Source of the DNA: Winogradskyella aurantia
Lineage (GTDB): Bacteria; Bacteroidota; Bacteroidia; Flavobacteriales; Flavobacteriaceae
Direction of reading: 5' to 3'
Assembly (NCBI RefSeq): GCF_002266855.1
Contig: NZ_NGJN01000005.1
Span: 1 to 64,000 of the forward strand
Length of the DNA: 64,000 bases
Made by a program: the position numbers and the translations under genes. Position 1 is the first letter of the stretch. Every line of letters begins with the position of its first letter. This document shows, piece after piece, positions 17,404 through 24,600 of the stretch. The notes under the pieces are model-generated. The model was not told the origin of the DNA. It was given only the letters and a program-made list of their open reading frames with translations, and did no database searches.

Positions 17404-18153
17404 ATGAGAAAACAAATTGTTGCAGGGAACTGGAAAATGAATAATGGTCTAATACAAACGGAATCTTTGATCACGGAATTAAAACAGCAGGTTAAGACAT
17501 CAGAGGCTGAGGTTATGATAGCACCTACGTTCACGAACTTATGGCATGCTTTTCAATCCACCAAGAACACCCACATAGAAGTTATTGCGCAAAACATGCA
17601 TTTTGCTGAAAAAGGGGCCTATACCGGGGAAATAAGCGCGGGTATGCTAACAAGCCTTGGCATTAATACTGTTATTTTAGGGCATAGTGAGCGCCGGGCC
17701 TACTTTAATGAAACCGACGAGGCTCTAGCCAAAAAAGTAGATACGGCTATAGCCCATGACATGCGTGTTATTTTCTGTTTTGGTGAGGAATTGGCAGATC
17801 GTAAAGCGGGAAATGAAGACACGGTGGTTGAAAATCAAATTAAAAATGCCTTATTCCATCTTAAAGGAGATGCCTTTAACAATATTGTTTTAGCTTACGA
17901 ACCCGTCTGGGCCATTGGTACAGGGGAGACCGCTACTCCAGAGCAGGCTCAAGAAATGCACGCTTTTATCCGTAAGACCTTGGCAGAAAAATACGGCAAT
18001 AATGTAGCAAATAACGTGTCCATTCTTTACGGAGGAAGTGTAAAGCCCGATAACGCTAAGGAGATTTTTTCCAAACCTGATGTTGATGGTGGTTTAATAG
18101 GTGGCGCTTCTCTTAAAGCAGAGGATTTTTATGCTATTGTGAACGCATTTTAG
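17404..18153 (+). CDS. tpiA: Triose-phosphate isomerase
   Basis: Interconverts dihydroxyacetone phosphate and glyceraldehyde 3-phosphate in glycolysis. The 249-residue protein starts MRKQIVAGNWKMN with the catalytic Lys at residue 11. It has GHSERR at about 97-102 with the electrophilic His, the catalytic Glu within AYEPVWAIGTG at about 165-175 (the mobile-loop region), and YGGSVKP near 218-224. Length and motifs are complete. It is followed by prmA and clpS on the same strand with gaps of 146 and 55 bases. Confidence 0.98.
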   Translation: MRKQIVAGNWKMNNGLIQTESLITELKQQVKTSEAEVMIAPTFTNLWHAFQSTKNTHIEVIAQNMHFAEKGAYTGEISAGMLTSLGINTVILGHSERRAYFNETDEALAKKVDTAIAHDMRVIFCFGEELADRKAGNEDTVVENQIKNALFHLKGDAFNNIVLAYEPVWAIGTGETATPEQAQEMHAFIRKTLAEKYGNNVANNVSILYGGSVKPDNAKEIFSKPDVDGGLIGGASLKAEDFYAIVNAF

Positions 18154-18299
18154 AAGGTTTGTAGAATTCGCTGAAGATGAATTTCTATAACTTCCAAAGG
18201 ACGTGTCTTCACATTAAATGGAAGAATTAGAATGGGGTTTCAGCCGTTGATATAGCATTCAATTTAAGGATTTAAGTAGTGAATTAGGGTAAGGGCATC

Positions 18300-19136
18300 A
18301 TGTCAAATATGATTTATTTAGGATACGAGTTTAAAATTAAACCATTGCAGCCAGGAACAGAAATCCTAATTGCGGAATTGGGCTATGCCGGTTTTGAGAG
18401 TTTTATAGAGACGACGACAGGTGTTATTGCATATATTCAAAAAAACGATTGGTATCCGAATATTCTTGAGGATATTTTTATTTTAAAATCCAAAGAATTT
18501 GATATTTCCTTCTCATTCAAGGAAATACAGCAAACGAATTGGAACGCGGAGTGGGAAAAAAGTTTCCATCCCATAACTGTTGCCGATAAAGTGACTGTCC
18601 GTGCACCGTTTCACAGTGCGCCCACTACTGAATTTGATATTATAATTGAGCCTAAGATGAGTTTTGGGACAGGTCATCATGAAACCACACATATGATGGT
18701 TGAGCATATTATAAAAAATGATTTTAAAGGTAAATCCGTTTTAGATATGGGCTGCGGAACTGGTGTTTTGGCCATATTAGCTGAGAAAGTAGGAGCCTCT
18801 AAAATTGATGCTATTGATATTGATAATTGGTGTTATTTGAACAGTCTGGAAAATGCAGAACGCAACAATTGCAAAAATATCTCCGTCTATGAAGGAGATA
18901 GCCAGCTTTTAAATGAAATGTCCTATGATATTATTATGGCGAACATCAATAGGAATATCCTCTTACAGGATATTGAACGTTATGCTAAATCCCTTAACAA
19001 GAATGGCTTATTGTTTTTAAGCGGTTTCTACAAAGCCGATATTCCAATAATAGAGAAACAATGTAATTTGTTTATGTTAAAATTGAATGAAATTATTGAA
19101 AGAGGGCAGTGGATATCATTAAAATTTATAAATTAG
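18300..19136 (+). CDS. prmA: Ribosomal protein L11 methyltransferase
   Basis: An S-adenosylmethionine-dependent methyltransferase that methylates ribosomal protein L11. In the 278-residue protein, the N-terminal substrate-binding part (1-110) is followed by the PrmA signature PKMSFGTGHHETTHMM around residues 118-133. The Rossmann motif I VLDMGCGTGVLAI follows around 147-159, and the catalytic-region motif IIMANINRNIL around 213-223. An alternative start, MIYLGYEF, lies three codons downstream. Adjacent to tpiA and clpS, a gene order often seen in Flavobacteriia. Confidence 0.95.
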   Translation: MSNMIYLGYEFKIKPLQPGTEILIAELGYAGFESFIETTTGVIAYIQKNDWYPNILEDIFILKSKEFDISFSFKEIQQTNWNAEWEKSFHPITVADKVTVRAPFHSAPTTEFDIIIEPKMSFGTGHHETTHMMVEHIIKNDFKGKSVLDMGCGTGVLAILAEKVGASKIDAIDIDNWCYLNSLENAERNNCKNISVYEGDSQLLNEMSYDIIMANINRNILLQDIERYAKSLNKNGLLFLSGFYKADIPIIEKQCNLFMLKLNEIIERGQWISLKFIN

Positions 19137-19191
19137 TTGACGTTCGTGTTAAAATCATGACCTTTTAATGTGTCATTTTTAAGCATATGCT

Positions 19192-19467
19192 ATGAGTACC
19201 AAAGAAAAACAATCGGAAGAATTACTTCTAGAAGAAGAAGTTATTAAACAAAATGAAATAGTGTTATTCAATGATGATGTCAATACGTTTGACTATGTTA
19301 TTGATACGTTGATTACGGCCTGTGACCACACCCCAGAGCAAGCAGAACAATGCTCAATCATAGTGCATTATAAAGGAAAATGTACTGTTAAGACAGGTCC
19401 TTATGACGACTTAAAGCCTAGGTGTTCTAAGCTGTTACAAGCCGGTTTGAGTGCCGAAATAGTATAA
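19192..19467 (+). CDS. clpS: ATP-dependent Clp protease adaptor ClpS
   Basis: A 91-residue adaptor that delivers N-degron substrates to the ClpA/ClpC-ClpP protease. It has the disordered acidic N-terminus expected of the family and the core motif VLFNDDVNTFDYVIDTL at about residues 24-40, in which NDDVNTF forms the substrate-binding pocket. AEQCSIIVHYKGKC follows later. The protease subunits are not nearby. It ends at a strong bidirectional terminator shared with the leftward sulfur unit. Confidence 0.95.
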   Translation: MSTKEKQSEELLLEEEVIKQNEIVLFNDDVNTFDYVIDTLITACDHTPEQAEQCSIIVHYKGKCTVKTGPYDDLKPRCSKLLQAGLSAEIV

Positions 19468-19470
19468 AAA

Positions 19471-19493
19471 AAGCCTGCATATAGCAGGCTTTT
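19471..19493. terminator. Bidirectional terminator between clpS and the sulfur unit
   Basis: AAGCCTGC (19471-19478), loop ATATA, GCAGGCTT, with an A-run before and T-run after. It can stop both the clpS transcript and the leftward transcript ending with the HMA gene. Confidence 0.88.
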
Positions 19494-19531
19494 CTGATTT
19501 TGTACCTCTAATCATTAAAAAATGGTAGAGA

Positions 19532-19801
19532 TTATTTTGTTATTCTGCCAACGGCACAACTCACAAATGATTTAGCTTTTTTTGGGAATGAATTGGATTC
19601 GCCCACCATTGGATAGCCCAAATCGGATAATTTTTTTCTCACCAGCTCAAATTCTTGTTCAGAACCATGACTGAAACTGACTTCGTCAGTATCGTTATTT
19701 ACGGTGACATCAGAAACATGATTTAATTTTGAAAGCTGCGTAATAATGGTATTGGCACAGCCGTGGCATTTCAAATTTTGAATTTTAACTGTGGAAGTCA
19801 T
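19532..19801 (-). CDS. Heavy-metal-associated (HMA) domain protein
   Basis: An 89-residue protein whose first 67 residues form a ferredoxin-like HMA fold. The metal-binding motif is KCHGCANT (Cys residues at about 13 and 16, i.e. CxxC), followed by the usual strand NHVSDVTVNNDTDEVSF. Such proteins carry soft metals such as copper, or act as small thiol carriers. It is the last gene of the leftward persulfide-oxidation unit, five bases after the DUF2892 gene. A further Cys near residue 82 (SCAVG) could matter. Its precise cargo is unknown. Confidence 0.85.
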   Translation of the reverse strand: MTSTVKIQNLKCHGCANTIITQLSKLNHVSDVTVNNDTDEVSFSHGSEQEFELVRKKLSDLGYPMVGESNSFPKKAKSFVSCAVGRITK

Positions 19802-19806
19802 ATCTC

Positions 19807-20013
19807 CTATTTTTTAGTGCTACAGGTACTCTTTCCTAAAGCAGCGTATAAAGGGCAGAAGTTAGCAAAACTTGTTATAACTAGTACCATTGCCACAGCC
19901 AAAAGGATAATAGAGGCTGTACCTGTAATAACTTCAAAGTAACTTAATAAAACAACTACTGCTGCTATTAATACACGTATGGTCTTATCTAAACTTCCAA
20001 CATTTTTTTTCAT
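19807..20013 (-). CDS. DUF2892 (YgaP-like) small membrane protein
   Basis: A 68-residue protein with the DUF2892 layout: an N-terminal KKNVGSLDKTIRV segment, two transmembrane helices (residues about 14-30 and 32-50), then FCPLYAALGKSTC. The same domain forms the membrane part of rhodanese YgaP and is very often found with sulfur-handling enzymes. Here it lies between the persulfide dioxygenase/rhodanese gene and the HMA gene in one unit. Its role is unknown; a membrane anchor or sulfur-related pore has been proposed for relatives. Confidence 0.85.
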   Translation of the reverse strand: MKKNVGSLDKTIRVLIAAVVVLLSYFEVITGTASIILLAVAMVLVITSFANFCPLYAALGKSTCSTKK

Positions 20014-20043
20014 GATATTTTAATTTTGTATTTATTTAATGAC

Positions 20044-21456
20044 CTATAATTTTGATGGGCAAACAAATGCCGTTGTTGGTACATCTGTTTTGTTAATTGA
20101 AGTAAAACCACCAGCTATGTCAACAAGCTTATCAAAACCGCGCGCCTCTAATATGGACGCAGCAATTACGGAACGATAACCACCAGCACAGTAAATATAG
20201 TAAGTTTTGTTTTTATCTACTTTATCCATTTGGTCGTTGATATAATCCAAGGCAAAATGTTGGGCATTCTCTACATGAGATGATTGGTATTCGCCATCTT
20301 TACGAACATCCAATACATTAATATCTGAAGCTTTTGCCCTTTTAGAAAATTCTTCAGCTGAAATTGATTCTATGGTCTCAACGTCTTTGCCAGCAGCTTT
20401 CCAAGCTTCAATACCACCTTCAAGATAGCCTAAAGTATTATCATAACCTACACGGGATAATCTAGTCACTGCCTCTGCAGATTTACCCTCTGGAACCACC
20501 AAAATAATAGGTTGTTTTATATCTGTGATTAAGGCGCCTACCCAGGGTGCAAATTGGCCGTTTAAGCCAATAAAAATAGAATTTGGTATGTGAGCTTTAA
20601 CAAATTCAGATTCTGGTCTTACATCTAAAACCAATGCGGACTCATGATTAGCCATGGCTTCAAAGTCTTCAGGGCTTAAAGGGGTATCACCAGTTTTAAG
20701 AATGGTGTCGAAAGCGTCGTATCCCATTTTATTCATCATGGCATTTTTTGCAAAGTATTGTGGTGGTGGGGCAATGCCATCTAGAACCTCTTTTACAAAT
20801 TCCTCCTTGCTCATATCAGCCCTTAGGGCATAATTGGTTTTCTTTTGTTCACCTAAAACCCCTACTGTTTCTTTACTTAGGTTTTTACCACAAGCAGAAC
20901 CGGCACCGTGTGCCGGATAAACGATGACGTCATCAGCCAGCGGCATTATTTTGGTTCTTAGGGAATCGTATAACATTTTGGCTAAATCCTCTTTAGTTAA
21001 GTCAGATTTAATAGCTAAGTCTGGCCGTCCTACATCTCCAAGAAAAAGGGTATCTCCCGAAAAAATAGCATAGTCTTTACCATTTTCATCTTTTAATAAA
21101 TAGGTTACGGACTCAAGGGTATGACCAGGGGTATGCAATACCTTTATGGTTAATTTTCCAAGTTTCAATTCTTCACCATCACGAGCTGAATGAATATCGT
21201 AATCTGTTGTGGCGCCTGGTCCAAAGACAATGGTAGCACCTGTTTTTTTTGCCAAATCTACATGTCCTGAAACAAAATCTGCGTGGAAATGCGTTTCTAG
21301 GATATATTTTATTTTGGCATTATTAGATTTTGCCTTGTCAATATATTGTTGCGTTTCTCGTAATGGATCTATAATAGCAACTTCACCTTCAGACTCTATG
21401 TAATAAGCCCCTTGTGCTAAACATCCTGTATATAATTGTTCTATTTTCATTTTCAA
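20044..21456 (-). CDS. Persulfide dioxygenase-like MBL hydrolase fused to two rhodanese domains
   Basis: A 470-residue fusion. Residues 1-245 form an ETHE1-type metallo-beta-lactamase fold with ETHFHADFVSGH at residues 54-65 (iron ligands H56, H58, D60 and H61-region) and further His residues in TPGHTLESV and the PAHGAGS stretch. Two rhodanese domains follow (about 265-365 and 370-460). Only the second keeps the active-site Cys (YCAGGYRS, Cys near 422); in the first, the loop reads VPEGKSAEAV and has no Cys. Family members oxidise glutathione persulfide to sulfite, with the rhodanese moving sulfane sulfur. It starts the unit with DUF2892 and HMA genes, behind a Crp/Fnr-type site. Confidence 0.92.
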   Translation of the reverse strand: MKMKIEQLYTGCLAQGAYYIESEGEVAIIDPLRETQQYIDKAKSNNAKIKYILETHFHADFVSGHVDLAKKTGATIVFGPGATTDYDIHSARDGEELKLGKLTIKVLHTPGHTLESVTYLLKDENGKDYAIFSGDTLFLGDVGRPDLAIKSDLTKEDLAKMLYDSLRTKIMPLADDVIVYPAHGAGSACGKNLSKETVGVLGEQKKTNYALRADMSKEEFVKEVLDGIAPPPQYFAKNAMMNKMGYDAFDTILKTGDTPLSPEDFEAMANHESALVLDVRPESEFVKAHIPNSIFIGLNGQFAPWVGALITDIKQPIILVVPEGKSAEAVTRLSRVGYDNTLGYLEGGIEAWKAAGKDVETIESISAEEFSKRAKASDINVLDVRKDGEYQSSHVENAQHFALDYINDQMDKVDKNKTYYIYCAGGYRSVIAASILEARGFDKLVDIAGGFTSINKTDVPTTAFVCPSKL

Positions 21457-21473
21457 CTAGTCTTTATTTTTTA

Positions 21474-21516
21474 CAAAATTACAAAACTACAATTTTTCAA
21501 GTGTGATAATAATCAC
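21474..21516 (-). promoter_or_regulatory. Promoter and Crp/Fnr-type operator of the persulfide dioxygenase unit
   Basis: On the minus strand the -7 box reads TAATTTTG (21474-21481). A perfect dyad GTGAT-AATA-ATCAC (21503-21516) is centred 35.5 bases upstream of the last base of that box, near -41.5 of the expected start, the usual place for class II activation. An overlapping alternative -7 box TAGTTTTG lies at 21482-21489. Confidence 0.65.
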
Positions 21517-21524
21517 TTTAACTC

Positions 21525-22328
21525 TCAGAAGAGTTCTTTATAAATAATATAAAATGCCATAATAAGAGTAAAATAGCCAAACCCTTTCTTCAATTTTGTA
21601 CCACTTATAAATTTAGAAATATAAACACCAATAATTATTCCAACAATTGATAGAGCTGTAAAAATAAGCAAGAAACTCCAATCAATGCTTAAGTTAGACA
21701 AGTCACCTAAAAACCCAATTAAGGATTTTACGGCGATAATCAATAAAGAGGTGCCTACGGCTTTTTTCATGGGTAGCTTGGCTAAAACGACTAAGGCTGG
21801 TATGATTAAAAACCCCCCGCCGGCCCCAACGATTCCCGTGAGAACACCAACCACAATACCCTCTAATCCGATGAGGGGATAATTGTAAATGATGTCGCTA
21901 GTTTCGTCATCATTGCTATTGTTTTTAGGTGTACGTATCATCGATAAGCTTGCCAAAAGCATAACAATGGCAAAAAAGACCATGATAAAAACAGCGTTAG
22001 TCACCTCAAAATCGCCAACCGTAAAAACTACGTCGGGAATCAAGGAGACTAGAAAGCGTCTTGTGAGATAAACAGCAATTAAAGCCGGAATAGCAAAAAC
22101 CACTGAAGTTTTTAAATCTACCAATCCCTTTTGGAAGTTCTTAATGGCACCGATTACTGAAGTCACACCTACCACAAAGAGCGAATATGCCGTAGCTATA
22201 ATGGGGTTGAGACCAATTAAATATACTAGAATAGGAACTGTTAGGATAGAGCCACCACCTCCAATAAGACCCAGCACAAGTCCAACGATGAGGGCGCCCA
22301 AATAACCTAGAAGTTCCGTCAATTCCAT
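21525..22328 (-). CDS. TauE/SafE family sulfite exporter-type permease
   Basis: A 267-residue membrane protein with about eight helices arranged as two halves. Each half carries the TauE/SafE glycine-rich motif: GLIGGGGSILTVPILVYL around residues 20-37 and GIVGAGGGFLIIPALVVL around 164-182. The family exports sulfite or related organosulfur anions. Its start overlaps the stop of the preceding YeeE-type gene by one base (22328). In this context it would export the sulfite made by the persulfide dioxygenase encoded just downstream; this is inference from neighbours. Confidence 0.9.
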   Translation of the reverse strand: MELTELLGYLGALIVGLVLGLIGGGGSILTVPILVYLIGLNPIIATAYSLFVVGVTSVIGAIKNFQKGLVDLKTSVVFAIPALIAVYLTRRFLVSLIPDVVFTVGDFEVTNAVFIMVFFAIVMLLASLSMIRTPKNNSNDDETSDIIYNYPLIGLEGIVVGVLTGIVGAGGGFLIIPALVVLAKLPMKKAVGTSLLIIAVKSLIGFLGDLSNLSIDWSFLLIFTALSIVGIIIGVYISKFISGTKLKKGFGYFTLIMAFYIIYKELF

Positions 22329-22744
22329 TAATGTGGCAGTTTAGATTGTATAGCCCCATAAACGTAAGTTCCAAAAACAGCAGCTATAATTACGATTAAC
22401 ATTGTAAAAACACCAGTGCCGACCAAAATATACATTGGTCCAGGACATGCGCCGCATAGGGCCCAACCAAGGCCAAAGATACTTCCTCCTATAATATAGC
22501 GCACAAGGCCCTTGTCTTTAAGGGGTACCCTCAAATAAGTACCTTCTGTTGTCTTCAATTTCATTTGTTTAGACACCAAGAGTAAAATTATACCTGTAAT
22601 TACAGCACTTCCAATAATGCCATACATGTGGAAGGACTGGAACTTAAACATTTCAAAAATGCGATACCAAGAGACCGCTTCAGATTTAACTAATACGATT
22701 CCAAAAAATATACCTACCAAAAAAAACTTTAAATACTTTCCCAT
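22328..22744 (-). CDS. YeeE/YedE sulfur-transport subunit, short partner (DUF6691 type)
   Basis: A 138-residue membrane protein with four helices. It carries the sulfur-transport motif GWALCGACPGPMYILVGTG at about residues 93-111, with two Cys that in the family help relay thiosulfate or sulfane sulfur across the membrane. It is half-length and sits two bases after a second YeeE/YedE protein, so the two together make up the usual two-half transporter. Its stop shares a base with the tauE-like start. Confidence 0.88.
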   Translation of the reverse strand: MGKYLKFFLVGIFFGIVLVKSEAVSWYRIFEMFKFQSFHMYGIIGSAVITGIILLLVSKQMKLKTTEGTYLRVPLKDKGLVRYIIGGSIFGLGWALCGACPGPMYILVGTGVFTMLIVIIAAVFGTYVYGAIQSKLPH

Positions 22745-22746
22745 AA

Positions 22747-23304
22747 TTAAAATAAGATTGGATAAATGAGATGAATCATAATTAAACCGCCTATAAAGAA
22801 TCCTATAACCGCTATTAGCGATGGTAATTGTAGGCTACTTAGACCAGTAATAGCATGGCCTGACGTGCATCCTCCTGCATAACGGGTGCCAAAACCAACT
22901 AAAAAACCTCCAATGGTTAGAATAAGAAACCCCTTTAAACTAACCACTGCATTCCAACTAAACAACTCCGTTGGTAATAAGCTCTTGCCGACATCGTGAA
23001 ACCCTAATTTTTCTAAATCTGTTATGGCAGCTTGACTTAACTCTATATCTATTGGATTAGATAAAAAATTATGAGCAATGTAACCACCAACTATAGCACC
23101 ACAAACTACAATCAGATTCCATTGGTGTTGCCGCCAGTCAAAATCAAAAAACTTCACACGCTTACCTGCACCACCTATAGAACAGAATGTACTTAAGTTA
23201 GACGACATCCCAAAGGTTCTCCCGAAGTACAAAAGTAGAAACATGACAATTGCGATAAAAGGGCCGCTCACATACCAGGGCCATGGTTGTAAAATGTATT
23301 CCAT
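22747..23304 (-). CDS. YeeE/YedE sulfur-transport subunit, long partner
   Basis: A protein of about 185 residues with helices and the motif RYAGGCTSGHAITGLS near its C-terminal third, the Cys-containing signature of YeeE/YedE thiosulfate-type transporters. The frame can be extended to a TTG at 23310, but ATG at 23304 gives the natural N-terminus MEYILQPWPWYVSGP. A Crp/Fnr-type site and matching -7 box lie just upstream. It starts the three-gene unit YeeE-long, YeeE-short, TauE-like. Import of thiosulfate or sulfane sulfur is likely by family. Confidence 0.88.
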   Translation of the reverse strand: MEYILQPWPWYVSGPFIAIVMFLLLYFGRTFGMSSNLSTFCSIGGAGKRVKFFDFDWRQHQWNLIVVCGAIVGGYIAHNFLSNPIDIELSQAAITDLEKLGFHDVGKSLLPTELFSWNAVVSLKGFLILTIGGFLVGFGTRYAGGCTSGHAITGLSSLQLPSLIAVIGFFIGGLIMIHLIYPILF

Positions 23305-23319
23305 AGTCAATCTGTTTTA

Positions 23320-23362
23320 CAAAATTAGAAGTATAAAATATAGATAGTGTGACAAAAGTTAC
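23320..23362 (-). promoter_or_regulatory. Promoter and Crp/Fnr-type operator of the YeeE/YedE unit
   Basis: The minus strand carries -7 box TAATTTTG (23320-23327). The dyad GTGAC-AAAA-GTTAC (plus strand, 23349-23362) is one mismatch from perfect and is centred 35.5 bases upstream of the end of the -7 box. This is the same geometry as ahead of the persulfide dioxygenase gene. The site touches the stop codon of the Crp/Fnr gene. Confidence 0.65.
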
Positions 23363-23997
23363 TAAAAGTCCAGAACAGTAATCTTATTTCGACCGAGTTC
23401 AATTCGCCCTTCTTTTTCCAATTGTTTCAAAAGTCTAGAAACCACAACCCTAGAGGTGTTTAAGTCTTCCGCAATCTCTTGGTGGGTCATTTCCAAGGTT
23501 GTTGAAGCGGAGAGTTTTACGTGGTCGATAAGGTACTTGTAGAGGCGTTTATCCATTTTCATAAAAGCCAAGGTGTCAATGGTTTCAAGCATTTCGTCAA
23601 AACGAATTTGATAACTTTGAAGTATAAAAATGCGCCAACTTTCATTGGTTTGAAACCAGGCGTGCATCTCATTAATCGGTATCATGATAACGTCCACATC
23701 TTCATCGGCAATGGCACGGATTTTACTCACTGCATTGGCCATGCAGCAGGTTAGGGACATGGCACATGTGTCACCAGATTCTAGGACATATAGCAATAAT
23801 TCATTCCCATCTTCATCTTCACGAAGAACTTTAATATTTCCCCGAATAAGAAGTGGGATGAACTTTAGTTCTTGGCCTATGTCAATAATGATATCGTCTT
23901 TTTTAAAGGTCTTTATTTTAGCGACCTTTTCTATATTATTCAGAATCTCTTCATCGAAGAGATAACTAAAGGTTTGAAGTTGCTCTTGTGAAATCAT
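23362..23997 (-). CDS. Crp/Fnr-family transcriptional regulator with a Cys cluster
   Basis: A 211-residue regulator with a cyclic-nucleotide-binding-like sensor domain (about 15-125), a long dimer helix and a Crp-type helix-turn-helix (MTHQEIAEDLNTSRVVVSRLL, about 168-188). The sensor domain holds three Cys in GDTCAMSLTCC at residues 78, 84 and 85, near the edge of the beta-roll; there is no Fnr-type N-terminal Fe-S Cys set. These thiols could sense redox state or persulfide, which would fit the sulfur genes directly downstream. Its own start is covered by a 10-bp inverted repeat. Ligand and effect are not proven. Confidence 0.9.
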   Translation of the reverse strand: MISQEQLQTFSYLFDEEILNNIEKVAKIKTFKKDDIIIDIGQELKFIPLLIRGNIKVLREDEDGNELLLYVLESGDTCAMSLTCCMANAVSKIRAIADEDVDVIMIPINEMHAWFQTNESWRIFILQSYQIRFDEMLETIDTLAFMKMDKRLYKYLIDHVKLSASTTLEMTHQEIAEDLNTSRVVVSRLLKQLEKEGRIELGRNKITVLDF

Positions 23998-23998
23998 G

Positions 23999-24028
23999 TT
24001 TCAAAAATAGGCAATTCCATTTTTGAAA
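23999..24028. promoter_or_regulatory. 10-bp perfect inverted repeat upstream of the Crp/Fnr gene
   Basis: TTTCAAAAAT (23999-24008) and ATTTTTGAAA (24019-24028) are exact reverse complements separated by ten bases, beginning one base before the start codon. The arm sequence differs from the GTGA-type dyads downstream. It may be an operator or a 5' stem-loop. Confidence 0.4.
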
Positions 24029-24040
24029 TAAATAGTTTGG

Positions 24041-24068
24041 TTGTTTTTTAAGTTTTATGTTATATTTG
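24041..24068 (+). promoter_or_regulatory. Promoter of tRNA-Arg
   Basis: TTG (24041-24043), 17 bases, TATATTTG (24061-24068), then the tRNA 15 bases later. This is a full match to the Bacteroidota consensus. Confidence 0.8.
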
Positions 24069-24083
24069 CACCCACTTAAAAAC

Positions 24084-24157
24084 GGCCTCGTGGCGCAACT
24101 GAATAGCGCATCTGATTACGGCTCAGAAGGTTACAGGTTTGAATCCTGTCGAGGTCA
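24084..24157 (+). tRNA. tRNA-Arg (anticodon ACG)
   Basis: A 74-base cloverleaf: acceptor GGCCTCG pairs with CGAGGTC (one G-T pair), the anticodon stem CTGAT/CTCAG region encloses anticodon ACG, the T arm is ACAGG-TTTGAAT-CCTGT and the discriminator is A. CCA is not encoded. Confidence 0.96.
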
Positions 24158-24162
24158 CGAAT

Positions 24163-24223
24163 AAATCCTTCAAATTAGAAAAAACGCCAAGCTTGCTTGA
24201 GCGTTTTTTTGTTTGAAGGATTT
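24163..24223 (+). terminator. Long hairpin terminator after tRNA-Arg
   Basis: An outer perfect 12-bp inverted repeat (24163-24174 with 24212-24223) encloses a second stem, AAAACGC-CAAGC/GCTTG-A-GCGTTTT, and a T-run at 24204-24210. It is unusually long for a terminator and borders the 68-bp repeat array. Confidence 0.75.
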
Positions 24224-24530
24224 TCAAAGCGTAGCAAAAAGGATGCGATAGCAATCCTGCGGCGCTTTGATATGGTTTTAACTGCGCGCGAGGTCAGCCT
24301 AGCGGAAAGGATGCGATAGCAATCCTGCGGCGCTTTGATATGGTTTTAACTGCGAGCGAGGTCAGCCTAGCGAAAAGGATGCGATAGCAATCCTGCGGCG
24401 CTTTGATATTGTGTTAACTGTGCGCGAGGTCAGAGGAGCAAAAAGGATGCGATAGCAATCCTGCGACGGTTTGATACGGTGTAAGCTCTAAGTGTTGTTA
24501 GGCGAGTCTAGGATGGGTAAAAATCCAAAG
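24224..24530. repeat. Tandem array of 68-bp units
   Basis: Four copies begin at GGATGCGATAGCAATCC at 24241, 24309, 24377 and 24445, an exact period of 68 bases; a decayed fifth begins near 24511. Each unit holds a hairpin (AGGATGC / GC-A-ATCCT) and an AGCG...CGCTTTGA outer arm. The first three junctions contain CGAGGTCA, the same eight bases as the 3' end of tRNA-Arg. Copies 1-3 are nearly identical, copy 4 has more changes. No open frame runs through the array. It fills most of the gap between tRNA-Arg and the oxidase gene (24158-24600). Confidence 0.9.
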
Positions 24531-24600
24531 GCTTCCGGACACCAATTAGATACCATATTTTGGAATATGGAATTGTTAATGACGAAAGTGCGTCTTTTTG

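Noticed and set aside
24224..24530. CRISPR array
   Set aside because: The units are directly adjacent 68-bp tandem copies without unique spacers, and no cas genes are near.
24084..24530. Integrated element using tRNA-Arg as attachment site
   Set aside because: Only eight bases of the tRNA end recur in the repeats and there is no integrase, phage or conjugation gene in the region.
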